DNA of 31,721 nucleotides, taken from positions 1 through 31,721 of the IMG/VR virus record IMGVR_UViG_3300015165_000001; one strand, given 5' to 3'. Positions 7,823-15,210 of this stretch are shown in pieces; the stretch's first letter is position 1, and each line of letters opens with the position of its first letter. Both the position numbers and the translations under genes were made by a program. The notes under the pieces are model-generated. The model had not been told where the DNA came from, did no database searches, and saw only the letters and a list, made by a program, of their open reading frames with translations. Source of the stretch: a virus.

Positions 7823-7969
7823 GTCGCGTATTGTGCCGTTGGTGGACCGCGCCGCTCTATAAGATGAGCCGAACAGGCTCGATGGGTCGAATGGCGACCT
7901 GATTTATCAGGCCACAGCCTCCCCAGAGCGCGTGCCGTAACCCCTTTACCTCGTCACCGAGGGAGGCGT
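7799..7969 (+). other. Structured non-coding leader before the head genes
   Basis: This 171-base gap holds several short inverted repeats: GAGCC/GGCTC at 7866-7880, GGTCG/CGACC at 7885-7899, and the palindrome CCTGAT-tt-ATCAGG at 7898-7911. A 10-base inverted pair, ATCAGGTCGC at 7818-7827 and its complement at 7894-7903, spans 66 bases between its arms. These could be operators or an RNA leader structure. No tRNA fold or open frame was found. The GGGAGG at about 7961-7966 is the ribosome site of the next gene. Confidence 0.4.
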
Positions 7970-9277
7970 ATGCCCAAGATCCTCCTCCTGGCTGACGCTG
8001 GGAGCACGACGGGGTTCGCGCGTGTCAGTCACGCCGTCGGAGACCGTCTGGTTCGCGACTACGGGCACGAGGTTCACTGCCTGGCGGTGAACTACGACGG
8101 GGATGCAGGCAAGTGGGATACGGCCATGAAGCTGTATCTGCCGACCAAGTACCGACCCAACGATGTGTACGGCCAGAGCCGCTTCGTCGAGATGCTCGGC
8201 GAGGTCATGCCGGACGTCGTGGTCATGCTCAACGATCCGTACGTCATCCTGAAGTTCCTGCTGCGCAACAAGTTCGACCCAGAGGCCCTGCTGGCGCGGA
8301 CACGACCGATCATCGCGTACATGCCGGTCGATGGCACGAACCAGCCACCGGCCTGGAGCCGGATCGGCCAGATCATCGCCGGGCTACCACCGATCAAGGG
8401 TGGGACGGGTCGGACGTTCTACCCGGTGGCCATGAGTGGCTACGGCCAGAAGTTCCTCACCGGTAGCGAACTCATCTATCACGGCATCGACCACGACCGC
8501 TATCGGCCGGTGAGCCCAGAGGACCCGCTTCTGCTGTCGACCGGCGAGTCGATCACCTCCAAGGCCGAAGCCAAGATGGCGTTCGGCATCCCGCCCGATG
8601 GGCTGCTGGCCCTGCGAGTCGACCGCAACAGCTCCAGGAAGAACTTCGGCGATACGTGGCGGGCGCTGGTGCCGGTCATGCAGCGACACCAGAACCTGCA
8701 CGCCTGGTTCCACTGCCGAGCTGAAGGCGATCAGCTCGAGATGCCACAGCTCTTCAGCCGTGATCCAGCCACCGCTGAACGATTCCGTGTGCCAGGCAAC
8801 TTCGATACCAAGCATGGCTGGAGCGAGAACGATCTCATCGGTCTCTACAACGCCGCCGACTTCTTCGTCTCCACCAGTTGGGGCGAGGGCTTCGGCCTGA
8901 CCCTCGGTGAGGCCGCCGCATGCGGGATCCCGATCGTCGCCCAGAACGTCGCATCGATCACCGAGGTCGTTGGCCCCGGTGGCATCCTCCTGAAGCCCGA
9001 ACGACTCACCGCTGTCGAGTCTGGCCAGGATCAGTGGCTCCCCGATGTTCGTAAGTTCACCATCGCCATCGAGCGCTTGGTGGCATCGGAAGGGCTACGT
9101 CAGTCGCTCGGTGAGGCTGGTCGCGCGCATGTCGTCTCAACGTTCAGTTGGGATGACGCGGCCCGCCGTTTCCACGAGCTGATTACCAGGGTGGCTCAGG
9201 AGAACCCTGTGACTCCCACCTCGGAAGCGCTTGGAGATGACGACTATGCCCCCGACGATCCTCGAGAACCAGACTGA
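7970..9277 (+). CDS. GT4-type (GT-B fold) glycosyltransferase
   Basis: This 435-residue protein carries a two-domain GT-B layout. The N-terminal ILLLADAGSTTGFARVSHAV (residues 4-23) is the acceptor-side Rossmann start with its glycine-rich loop. RVDRNSSRKN (217-226) is the phosphate-binding arginine-lysine region. STSWGEGFGLTLGEAAACG (301-319) contains the E306-x7-E314 pair that defines the family 4 donor site. VRKFTIAIERLV near the end closes the donor domain. There is no signal or membrane segment, so it acts in the cytoplasm on a nucleotide-sugar donor. GGGAGG precedes the ATG. Its 3' end overlaps the prohead protease start by 32 bases, tying it to head synthesis and suggesting that a head protein is the acceptor, though that is inference. 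Confidence 0.85.
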   Translation: MPKILLLADAGSTTGFARVSHAVGDRLVRDYGHEVHCLAVNYDGDAGKWDTAMKLYLPTKYRPNDVYGQSRFVEMLGEVMPDVVVMLNDPYVILKFLLRNKFDPEALLARTRPIIAYMPVDGTNQPPAWSRIGQIIAGLPPIKGGTGRTFYPVAMSGYGQKFLTGSELIYHGIDHDRYRPVSPEDPLLLSTGESITSKAEAKMAFGIPPDGLLALRVDRNSSRKNFGDTWRALVPVMQRHQNLHAWFHCRAEGDQLEMPQLFSRDPATAERFRVPGNFDTKHGWSENDLIGLYNAADFFVSTSWGEGFGLTLGEAAACGIPIVAQNVASITEVVGPGGILLKPERLTAVESGQDQWLPDVRKFTIAIERLVASEGLRQSLGEAGRAHVVSTFSWDDAARRFHELITRVAQENPVTPTSEALGDDDYAPDDPREPD

Positions 9278-10382
9278 CGACGACCGCGTCGTGGCGATCT
9301 CGCCCACGTTCAAGATCTTCTCCGGAACGCTCAAGGCGTTCGAGAAGGACGCGAGCGATGGCACCGGATCGCGCAAGTTCCTGAGCTGCACCGCCAGCTC
9401 GACCATCGAAGATCTGCACGGCGACCGAATGACCGCCGAGTGTGTCCAGGGAATGGCCCCGCAGGCCAAGAACAAGGGCATGACGATCTTCCTCAACCAC
9501 AGCTACAAGGTCCCCGAGGACGTCTTCGGCAAGACCACCGATGCCAAGATTGTCAGTCGCTCGGTCGACAAGGACGGCTCGGCGGTCTACGACCTCGACC
9601 TCGAGATCATGCTCAACGAGTCCAACCCGCGCGCCATCGACACCTATGCGTCCATCAAGGACCAGGGTATGAAGATGGGCGTCTCGATCGGCGCGATGAT
9701 CGAGGACTGGGAGTTCCTGGACGAAGAGGCGGGCTGGTGGGGCGGACTCGAGATCAAGTCCGTCAACCTGCTCGAGGCGAGCATCGTCGGCATCCCGGCC
9801 AACCAGCGTTCATGGGTCGTCAACGGCATGAACGCCCTGGGTGCGCCGCGCAACATCATCGCCAAGGCGCTGGGCAAGGGTGATCCCGAAGACCAGCCGC
9901 CGGTCGCCAAGAAGAGCGACAAGCCTGTCACCGATGACAGCGAAACCACCACAGACGTCGAAGACTCGACCGCTCCCTCAGGGGAGACTCCGGCCGAGGG
10001 AGAGACAACGTCCGGCGAGGCGGATACGCCCGATCCGACGGACACCGACAAGGGCCTGGCCCCTGTCGGCGAGACCACAGCCGAGACCCTGCGAGCCGCT
10101 GGTATCAGCGACGCCCAGCTCGACCTCGTCATGAGCCTCTTGGAGGGAGCGACTGAGGAAGTCGTCAGCCTCCGGGAGATCCTCGTGGCGAAGGAAGCCG
10201 AGCTGGCACAGGCACAGGCCGATGTCCTCGAGTCCGCAGAGATCGTCGAGATGATCGCCAAGACACCCCTCGGACGGAAGGCTGGCTTCGCTGGCCCCGT
10301 CTCAAGCTTCCGAACCAAGTTCGGGGGCATCTATGACGAGAGCCTGATCAGGCTTCTCGAGGGAGATGACACGAATGAATGA
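9246..10382 (+). CDS. HK97-family prohead protease with C-terminal scaffold-like extension
   Basis: The first 200 residues are an S78-type serine protease that cuts head proteins during maturation. H85 in FLNHSYKVP, S147 in KMGVSIGAM and E178 in LLEASIVGIPANQ match the expected catalytic positions. The remaining 180 residues are an acidic Thr/Glu/Pro-rich linker (about 210-285) followed by a helical coiled-coil region (LREILVAKEAELAQAQADVL), the shape of a scaffolding domain. No separate scaffold gene lies before the capsid gene, so the two jobs are probably fused. The ATG at 9246 is chosen because GGAG lies 9 bases upstream. An ATG at 9237 and a TTG at 9231 are alternatives. It is followed by the capsid gene with an 8-base overlap. 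Confidence 0.9.
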   Translation: MPPTILENQTDDDRVVAISPTFKIFSGTLKAFEKDASDGTGSRKFLSCTASSTIEDLHGDRMTAECVQGMAPQAKNKGMTIFLNHSYKVPEDVFGKTTDAKIVSRSVDKDGSAVYDLDLEIMLNESNPRAIDTYASIKDQGMKMGVSIGAMIEDWEFLDEEAGWWGGLEIKSVNLLEASIVGIPANQRSWVVNGMNALGAPRNIIAKALGKGDPEDQPPVAKKSDKPVTDDSETTTDVEDSTAPSGETPAEGETTSGEADTPDPTDTDKGLAPVGETTAETLRAAGISDAQLDLVMSLLEGATEEVVSLREILVAKEAELAQAQADVLESAEIVEMIAKTPLGRKAGFAGPVSSFRTKFGGIYDESLIRLLEGDDTNE

Positions 10383-11631
10383 GGACTTCAAGAAGCGGCT
10401 CGCAGCCGCTCTGGAGGCCCTGGAACCGGATCTTGGTAAGACAGCCGCCCCCGTGGGGATGGATGACCAGACCGCGACCAACAAGGGCTTCCTGACCGTC
10501 AGCGACCAGATGACGATGCGTCGGTCGCTGAAGAAGCTGAGCGACGGCGAGATCAGCTCGGTCTTCGGCCAGCAGCTCCGCAAGGAAGGCCAGGGCATCC
10601 CGCTGGATGTCTGGATGCGCTCAGGCGGCGGGCGCGCACTCGAGGACCTCCTCGATGGCAATCCGACCATCCGCAAGGCGCTCGACAGCACGGCTGGCAC
10701 GGCCCTGATCCGTCAGGACCTGGAGCCGATGCTCTACGAGCTCTACATCCGCGAGTTCCCGGCGTGGGATCGGTTCCCCAAGGAACCGGCCAACGGCCTG
10801 GTCCACGCGTACAACCGGCAGACCGGCTACGGCGACGCCCAGTTCATGACCGAGCTGGGAACCGTCACCGATGACACGGCCGCCTACGAGCGGGCGACCA
10901 CGCCGATCGCCATCCTGGCAACCCGCCGGGGCGTCACGCTGAAGAACCAGTACGCCACCCTCGCGGGCGGCGCAGGGTTCAACCCGGAGCAGCTCGAGCT
11001 CCAGGCCGGTCTGCGAGCGATCGCCCACCGGATGCAGAAGACCATCTTCCAGGGCAACGCCACCGTGTCCGGCGGCACAGCGTCGACCGAAGATGGCGCG
11101 TACGACGTCAACGCGTTCGACGGACTCCGCAAGATCCTCAACACGGCCAATGCCGTGGACGTCGATCCGACCGGTGTCACCCCGGAGAACATCCGGGCCA
11201 AGATCAACGAGGCCATGATCACGACCATGCAGGCCGCAGGCCGCCCGGGCGTCATCTACCTCGACCCGGAGGCGTCCGGTCAGTTCGACGTCCAGCAGGA
11301 CGACCTCGTCCGCTACATCGATCGGGATCAGATCTCGGTCGGCGTGACGGTCCAGAGCGTCTCCACCACGATGGGGCGGCTCCCGCTCTTCGTGGTCCCC
11401 GGCGACTCAATCGGTGAGTACACCCGTTCGGCACAGACCGTCTCGGACGCGTATCTCATCGACGAGCAGGCCGTCAGCATCCCGTACCTCGGCTCCGATG
11501 GGCCGACGGTCCTCGACATCCCGATGGGCGTGTCCGGCCAGCTCACGCGGCTGTTCATCATCTTCGGGATGTGGGGCTTCGCGGTGAAGGCCGTGCAGTT
11601 CCACAACAAGGTCAGGATCCGCAGGGCTTAG
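10375..11631 (+). CDS. HK97-fold major capsid protein
   Basis: This 418-residue protein directly follows the prohead protease and is the expected major head subunit. An N-terminal charged helical stretch of about 100 residues could be the delta-like domain removed by the protease. The middle contains TRRGVTLKNQYATLAGG and GLRAIAHRMQKTIFQG, typical of the spine-helix and P-domain region. The C-terminal YLGSDGPTVLDIP and FIIFGMWGFAVKAVQFHNKVRIRR are typical of the closing strands. The ATG at 10375 is chosen because GGGAG at 10361-10365 lies 9 bases before it. A second ATG at 10366 overlaps that site. A strong hairpin lies 60 bases downstream, likely shaping the high expression of this gene. Confidence 0.9.
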   Translation: MNEDFKKRLAAALEALEPDLGKTAAPVGMDDQTATNKGFLTVSDQMTMRRSLKKLSDGEISSVFGQQLRKEGQGIPLDVWMRSGGGRALEDLLDGNPTIRKALDSTAGTALIRQDLEPMLYELYIREFPAWDRFPKEPANGLVHAYNRQTGYGDAQFMTELGTVTDDTAAYERATTPIAILATRRGVTLKNQYATLAGGAGFNPEQLELQAGLRAIAHRMQKTIFQGNATVSGGTASTEDGAYDVNAFDGLRKILNTANAVDVDPTGVTPENIRAKINEAMITTMQAAGRPGVIYLDPEASGQFDVQQDDLVRYIDRDQISVGVTVQSVSTTMGRLPLFVVPGDSIGEYTRSAQTVSDAYLIDEQAVSIPYLGSDGPTVLDIPMGVSGQLTRLFIIFGMWGFAVKAVQFHNKVRIRRA

Positions 11632-11690
11632 CGTTTCTCAAGGCGGATCGGTAGGCCTGCCCTCCTTGGCTCGCGAGATCGCCTTGTATC

Positions 11691-11722
11691 GGGGAGGGTC
11701 GGGTTCGCGCCCGGCCCTCCCT
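11691..11722 (+). terminator. GC-rich hairpin after the major capsid gene
   Basis: Arms at 11693-11703 and 11710-11720 pair over 11 positions (one G-U) around the 6-base loop TTCGCG, and one or two more pairs extend the base. No T-run follows, so it may be a partial terminator or a transcript-stabilising hairpin rather than a full stop, since the next gene has no separate promoter in view. Confidence 0.6.
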
Positions 11723-11739
11723 AACTCTGGGAGTCAGAC

Positions 11740-12606
11740 GTGTACGTGACGCCGAAGCGGTTCCGAACATTGGGGACCGGTCTCGACTTCACGGGGAAGT
11801 CGGACAACGATCTCCAGGCCATCCTCTTCGCGGCAGGGTTGGCGGTGAATGCCGCCTGCCATGCCCCGGAGGGTTATTCGTTCCTCGGCGGTCACGTGAT
11901 CAACGAGGAGCACCAGTGGCGGGTGGGTAACGCCTACAAGCAGCCGTCGGGACGCATCTGGCCATACATGCGCCCGCTCATCTCGGCGACCAGCTTGCGG
12001 ATCAACGTCACCCGAACCCAGCACGTCGACTTCAGTGATCAGCAGCTCTTTCTCCAGAACGGTCTGGGCTACGTCGAGCCGGTCGCCGCACCGAACACCA
12101 CGGCGCTGTTCACCTCGGTGCCGCCCTGGCTGCTTTCTTCACCGGTGGCGTATCTCACCTACGACTACGGGTTCAATGAGCTTGTCACCGACGAGATTCT
12201 GGCAACCCTGTCCGGCGGCATCCTGGCGGGCAACCACCAGTTCTGGTTCACCGAAGAGGCCGTCACGCTCAAGAAGAACGACGTCGTCGTCCCGACCAAC
12301 CAGTACACCATCGACTACACCGAGGGACTCATTACGCCGACGACACCGCCTGCTGGCGAGGTCTGGAAGGCGAGCTACCACTACCACCTCCCGGCCGGGA
12401 TCGCCGCAGCCACCTCACTCATCGCCACCGACCTCCTGGGTCAGGCGGCCATCGTTGGCTCGGGCCTGCTTGGCCTGTCGGGACTCAAGGTCGAAGAGGT
12501 CGAGATCCGGCTGAGTGCGAAGGTCAACTTCGGGGTCCAGCCGATCAGTGCTGCGGCAGCGATCTACCTCGCGCCGTACGCATCGATGTTCGTCTCGATG
12601 CGATGA
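11740..12606 (+). CDS. Head-tail connector/adaptor-type protein
   Basis: This 288-residue protein stands immediately after the capsid gene, where head-tail adaptors are encoded in siphoviruses. The first 80 residues are helical, with the pattern SDNDLQAILFAAGLAVNAAC typical of the four-helix gp6-like connector. A beta-rich middle part (YDYGFNELVTDE and VTLKKNDVVVPTNQYTIDYTEG) resembles a bound surface domain. It ends in a helical tail, AAAIYLAPYASMFVSMR. The protein is longer than the classical connector of about 100 residues, so the beta domain is an addition. The GTG start at 11740 has GGGAG upstream. The stop overlaps the next ATG (ATGA). Confidence 0.7.
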   Translation: MYVTPKRFRTLGTGLDFTGKSDNDLQAILFAAGLAVNAACHAPEGYSFLGGHVINEEHQWRVGNAYKQPSGRIWPYMRPLISATSLRINVTRTQHVDFSDQQLFLQNGLGYVEPVAAPNTTALFTSVPPWLLSSPVAYLTYDYGFNELVTDEILATLSGGILAGNHQFWFTEEAVTLKKNDVVVPTNQYTIDYTEGLITPTTPPAGEVWKASYHYHLPAGIAAATSLIATDLLGQAAIVGSGLLGLSGLKVEEVEIRLSAKVNFGVQPISAAAAIYLAPYASMFVSMR

Positions 12607-12968
12607 GCCCACTCCTTAGCACGGCCCAGCTCGCCGGTCTGCGCAAGGTCGCGCACCGGGGTCTTACCGATACCGCCGTCGTCCTGCGAGCTACGGAAGT
12701 GGAGAACGACTTCGGGACCGAGACAGTCTGGGCGACGGTCTATCTCGATGTGCCGTGCTGGGTCCGCCAGATGAAGGCCAGCAACATCATTGATGTGGTG
12801 ATGCACTCAGCGGTCATCGGCGACTTCCGGATCCTGTTCCCGGTCGGAACGGACATCGATGACGACGACAACGTCGTGGTCGCTGGGCAGACCTACAGCG
12901 TCACCAACAACAACACGGAGGACACCATCCAGGTCTTCTGTGAGGTGACAGCGAGGAAGGTCGAATGA
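12603..12968 (+). CDS. Head-closure (stopper) protein
   Basis: This 121-residue protein is beta-rich, with the stretch VVLRATEVENDFGTETVWATV followed by VPCWVRQM, DFRILFPVGTDIDDDDNVVVAG and QTYSVTN. This resembles stopper proteins that seal the head after packaging (SPP1 gp16/HK97 gp7-like), where a small beta-barrel binds below the connector. It overlaps the connector at ATGA and the next gene at ATGA. The identification rests mainly on order and fold resemblance. Confidence 0.65.
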   Translation: MSPLLSTAQLAGLRKVAHRGLTDTAVVLRATEVENDFGTETVWATVYLDVPCWVRQMKASNIIDVVMHSAVIGDFRILFPVGTDIDDDDNVVVAGQTYSVTNNNTEDTIQVFCEVTARKVE

Positions 12969-13600
12969 GGCCAGGCAAGGTCACGCTCCACATCAAGAAC
13001 ATCGACCTCTCGAACCTCGACGACGACGAGGCGCTCATCAACATCCTGGCCGTCAAGGTCAGCCACGCGTTCAGCGAGAAGCTGGCACCTCAAGTCGTCG
13101 ACGTGGCGAAGGCCAGGGCTCCGAGTCGCCAGCCCGCTGAACGTGCGTTCAACCCGAGGAAGTCGAGCTTCCAGAAGGTTGCCCTCCTCGATCGGCTACC
13201 TCCCTCACGCTCGAACACCGCCGAGCGCATCAAGCGCTTCAGCTCACTCCAGGCTGGTGAGCGGGAGGTCGATCTGGCCAGGGATGCCGAGTTCTTCCGA
13301 GGGACCGCTGGCAAGAACAAGGGCGCAGTACCCGACGTGCTGCGGTTCCGAGGTGGAGCCGTGGTCGGTGCGTTCGAGACCAGGGGCGGGACCCTGAAGG
13401 CCAGCATCAAGTTCGATGGTGTTCGTCGTGAGGGCAACAGGGTCATCGCGACGGTCAGAGCCCACGCGCCGTACGCCTGGTACGTCCACGAGGGTTTCAA
13501 CCATGTGGGCGGCAAGGCGATCGCTCCACGCAAGTTCCTAGTGTCGGCTCTCGCCAACATCAGAACGAGGATGTCCGACCCGTCCACCTATGAGGGTTAG
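12965..13600 (+). CDS. HK97 gp10-like neck/tail-completion protein
   Basis: This 211-residue protein ends with VRAHAPYAWYVHEGFNHVGGKAIAPRKFLVSAL, here cited in parts: VRAHAPYAWYVHEGF (residues about 161-175) and KAIAPRKFLVSAL (182-194). That YxxYVHEG...P-x-KFL pattern is the signature of gp10-like minor tail or neck proteins. The N-terminal 80 residues are helical and charged (LAPQVVDVAKARAPS), as in the family. Its size is somewhat larger than HK97 gp10, with a basic insertion in the middle. It joins the stopper and terminator in the neck between head and tail. It overlaps the gene before by ATGA and is followed two bases after its stop by the next start. Confidence 0.8.
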   Translation: MRPGKVTLHIKNIDLSNLDDDEALINILAVKVSHAFSEKLAPQVVDVAKARAPSRQPAERAFNPRKSSFQKVALLDRLPPSRSNTAERIKRFSSLQAGEREVDLARDAEFFRGTAGKNKGAVPDVLRFRGGAVVGAFETRGGTLKASIKFDGVRREGNRVIATVRAHAPYAWYVHEGFNHVGGKAIAPRKFLVSALANIRTRMSDPSTYEG

Positions 13601-13602
13601 CG

Positions 13603-14037
13603 ATGGCGGCAACGACTGGCATCGCGCCCATCAAACAGGCCCTCGTGAAGGCGCTGCGCGACAACCTGGCTCTGAAGGCCATGGTCGGCTCAGATGGCAT
13701 CAACGAGGGTACCGAGCCTAGAGACGTCGCCTACCCGTACATCGTCTATTCGATCACCCACTCCTATCGGGAATGGGATGGCACGAACGTGATGATCGTC
13801 GCAGATGTCGATGTCTATTCGATCTCGGACCAACAGGTCCAGGCCCATAGCTTGGACCAGCTCGTCGCCGACTCACTCGAGGACAAGGTCCTTGATATGA
13901 CGTCGTCCGGGCAAACCAGCTTGACCTGTCGGCGGATCGGCGACCTGTCGTTGCTCGACGTCGATGGTGCAGGCAAACGGATCTACCAGATGGGTGGCGT
14001 TTACCGCGTCTGGACAGATCAACCGCGTACTGCCTAA
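13603..14037 (+). CDS. Tail terminator protein
   Basis: This 144-residue protein fits the tail-terminator family that caps the growing tail tube and joins it to the neck. The N-terminal helix TGIAPIKQALVKALRDNLALKAM is followed by NEGTEPRDVAYPYIVYSI, close to the usual P-x-x-x-Y/F-P-x-I-x-x pattern. YREWDGTNVMIVADVDVYS then makes a strand pair and SLDQLVADSLEDKVLDM a helix. Order (after gp10-like, before major tail protein) is also exact for this role. Confidence 0.75.
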   Translation: MAATTGIAPIKQALVKALRDNLALKAMVGSDGINEGTEPRDVAYPYIVYSITHSYREWDGTNVMIVADVDVYSISDQQVQAHSLDQLVADSLEDKVLDMTSSGQTSLTCRRIGDLSLLDVDGAGKRIYQMGGVYRVWTDQPRTA

Positions 14038-14058
14038 ACCGGCAGAGGGACTCCATTC

Positions 14059-14481
14059 ATGGCCAACAGCGGCACGAAGCTCCACGGCAAGAACGGGGCG
14101 ATCTATCTCGGCGGGGCCAAGGGCTCCGGCGGGGTCAAGGTCGCCACGAAGTCGGCGTGGACCCTCCAGCGCAACAGGGACTACGTCGACGCCACGGTGT
14201 TCGGCGAGGCCAACAAGACGTACCTGGCCGGTCTTCCGAACGTCCAGGGCACCTTCGCAGGAATCCTCGACGTGTCGGGCGACCTGATGCTGAACTCGGC
14301 CACGTCCGACTCGCAGCAGCTCTACCTGTACGCCGACGACAACCCCTTCACCACGACCACCCTGGTCCTGGTGGCGCACGGCCCGGCGCTCATCGACGCG
14401 ACCGTCGATGCGTCGAACACCGACGCCGTCCGGATCACCGGCGAGTTCCGGGCCCAGGGCTCCTGGACGATCGACCTGTAG
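14059..14481 (+). CDS. Major tail (tube) protein
   Basis: This 140-residue protein is almost all beta: GAIYLGGAKGSGGVKVATKSAWTLQ, DATVFGEANKTYLAG and NVQGTFAGILDV at the N-terminal half, and TLVLVAHGPALIDATVD and VRITGEFRAQGSWTIDL at the end. This matches the tube-subunit fold, whose rings stack to form the tail around the tape measure. The start has an AGAGGGA site upstream. A perfect 12-bp hairpin 7 bases after the stop separates it from the chaperone genes, as commonly seen after this highly expressed gene. The length is at the small end for the family and there is no extra Ig-like domain at the C-terminus. Confidence 0.82.
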   Translation: MANSGTKLHGKNGAIYLGGAKGSGGVKVATKSAWTLQRNRDYVDATVFGEANKTYLAGLPNVQGTFAGILDVSGDLMLNSATSDSQQLYLYADDNPFTTTTLVLVAHGPALIDATVDASNTDAVRITGEFRAQGSWTIDL

Positions 14482-14487
14482 TTCCCC

Positions 14488-14522
14488 GAGGGCGGTCGGT
14501 TCGTCCCGGCCCGACCGCCCTC
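14488..14522 (+). terminator. Perfect 12-bp hairpin after the major tail gene
   Basis: GAGGGCGGTCGG at 14488-14499 pairs fully with 14511-14522 around an 11-base loop. There is no T-run. It is probably a partial terminator or processing/stability element that lowers expression of the genes behind it. The capsid gene is followed by a similar hairpin. Confidence 0.65.
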
Positions 14523-14560
14523 ATCCACTTCCAGCACCTACCTAATCGGGGTGTCAGCAC

Positions 14561-14890
14561 GTGAACATCAAGCACATGACGGGTATCGAAGGCCAGGTAG
14601 CCCTGGTCGGTTACAAGGCCGTCGTGGCGATGTTCCTTCGATGGACGCTTGAGAGGCGCGGAGAAGACGGGTCGGGTCAACCGATCTGGACTCTCCGCGC
14701 CTCTTTGTCGTACCAGAAGGACTCGATGCTCCTCAAGGAGTCGTTGCCCAAGCAGATCACGATCAAGTACCCGGGCAAGGAGTACATCTGCGAGGTGATG
14801 CCAGGTGTCGTTCCTTTCATCGATAAGCACACCGACAAGTACACCGTAGATGGAGTCCGACTATGTCCAGTGGAACCGAAGCAGCCGTGA
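14561..14890 (+). CDS. Small tail-region protein of unknown function
   Basis: This 109-residue protein starts with GTG at 14561, preceded by GGGG at about 14548. It contains GIEGQVALVGYKAVVAMFLRW, a beta/helix mix, and a C-terminal beta stretch ITIKYPGKEYICEVMPG. No family is recognised. It stands between the major tail protein and the tail chaperones, where small tail-assembly proteins occur, and overlaps the chaperone start by 28 bases. Codon use is like its neighbours. Confidence 0.6.
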   Translation: MNIKHMTGIEGQVALVGYKAVVAMFLRWTLERRGEDGSGQPIWTLRASLSYQKDSMLLKESLPKQITIKYPGKEYICEVMPGVVPFIDKHTDKYTVDGVRLCPVEPKQP

Positions 14891-15210
14891 CGAAGATCGC
14901 CAAGGCCCAGCGTGATCCGTTCGACTTCCCGGCCAACACCGACAAGGTGTCGTACATGGGCGTCGACTACCACTTCCGGGAGCTGACCGTCGCCGAGACC
15001 GACCAGGCCCGTGAGGATTCGATGATCGGTGACAAGTTCGACGGTCGCCTGATGACCCGCCTGATGATCTGCGAGGCGTCGACCGATCCGAAGATCGGGC
15101 TCGAGCAGCTCGCCAAGATCCCGCAGCGGCTCTACTCGGCGATGGTCGACCTCGTCAACGACCTCAACGACCCCGAGGCCCTGAAGGGCGTCGACCCGGG
15201 AAACTCCTAA
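14863..15210 (+). CDS. Tail-assembly chaperone, short (zero-frame) product
   Basis: This 115-residue protein has the look of a lambda gpG-type tail-assembly chaperone. A beta start, VSYMGVDYHFRELTVAETDQA, is followed by helical acidic segments (RLMTRLMICEASTDP, EQLAKIPQRLYSAMVDLVNDL). Such proteins coat the tape measure while the tube polymerises and are absent from the finished virion. The start ATG at 14863 has GGAG upstream. The last codons contain the slippery heptamer at 15198-15204. Ribosomes that do not slip stop at the TAA 15208-15210 and make this form. It precedes the tape measure, the standard place. Confidence 0.85.
   Translation: MSSGTEAAVTKIAKAQRDPFDFPANTDKVSYMGVDYHFRELTVAETDQAREDSMIGDKFDGRLMTRLMICEASTDPKIGLEQLAKIPQRLYSAMVDLVNDLNDPEALKGVDPGNS

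Noticed and set aside
7860-7920. Possible tRNA because of a GGTCGAAT-like segment
   Set aside because: The short stems do not assemble into a cloverleaf and there is no acceptor stem.
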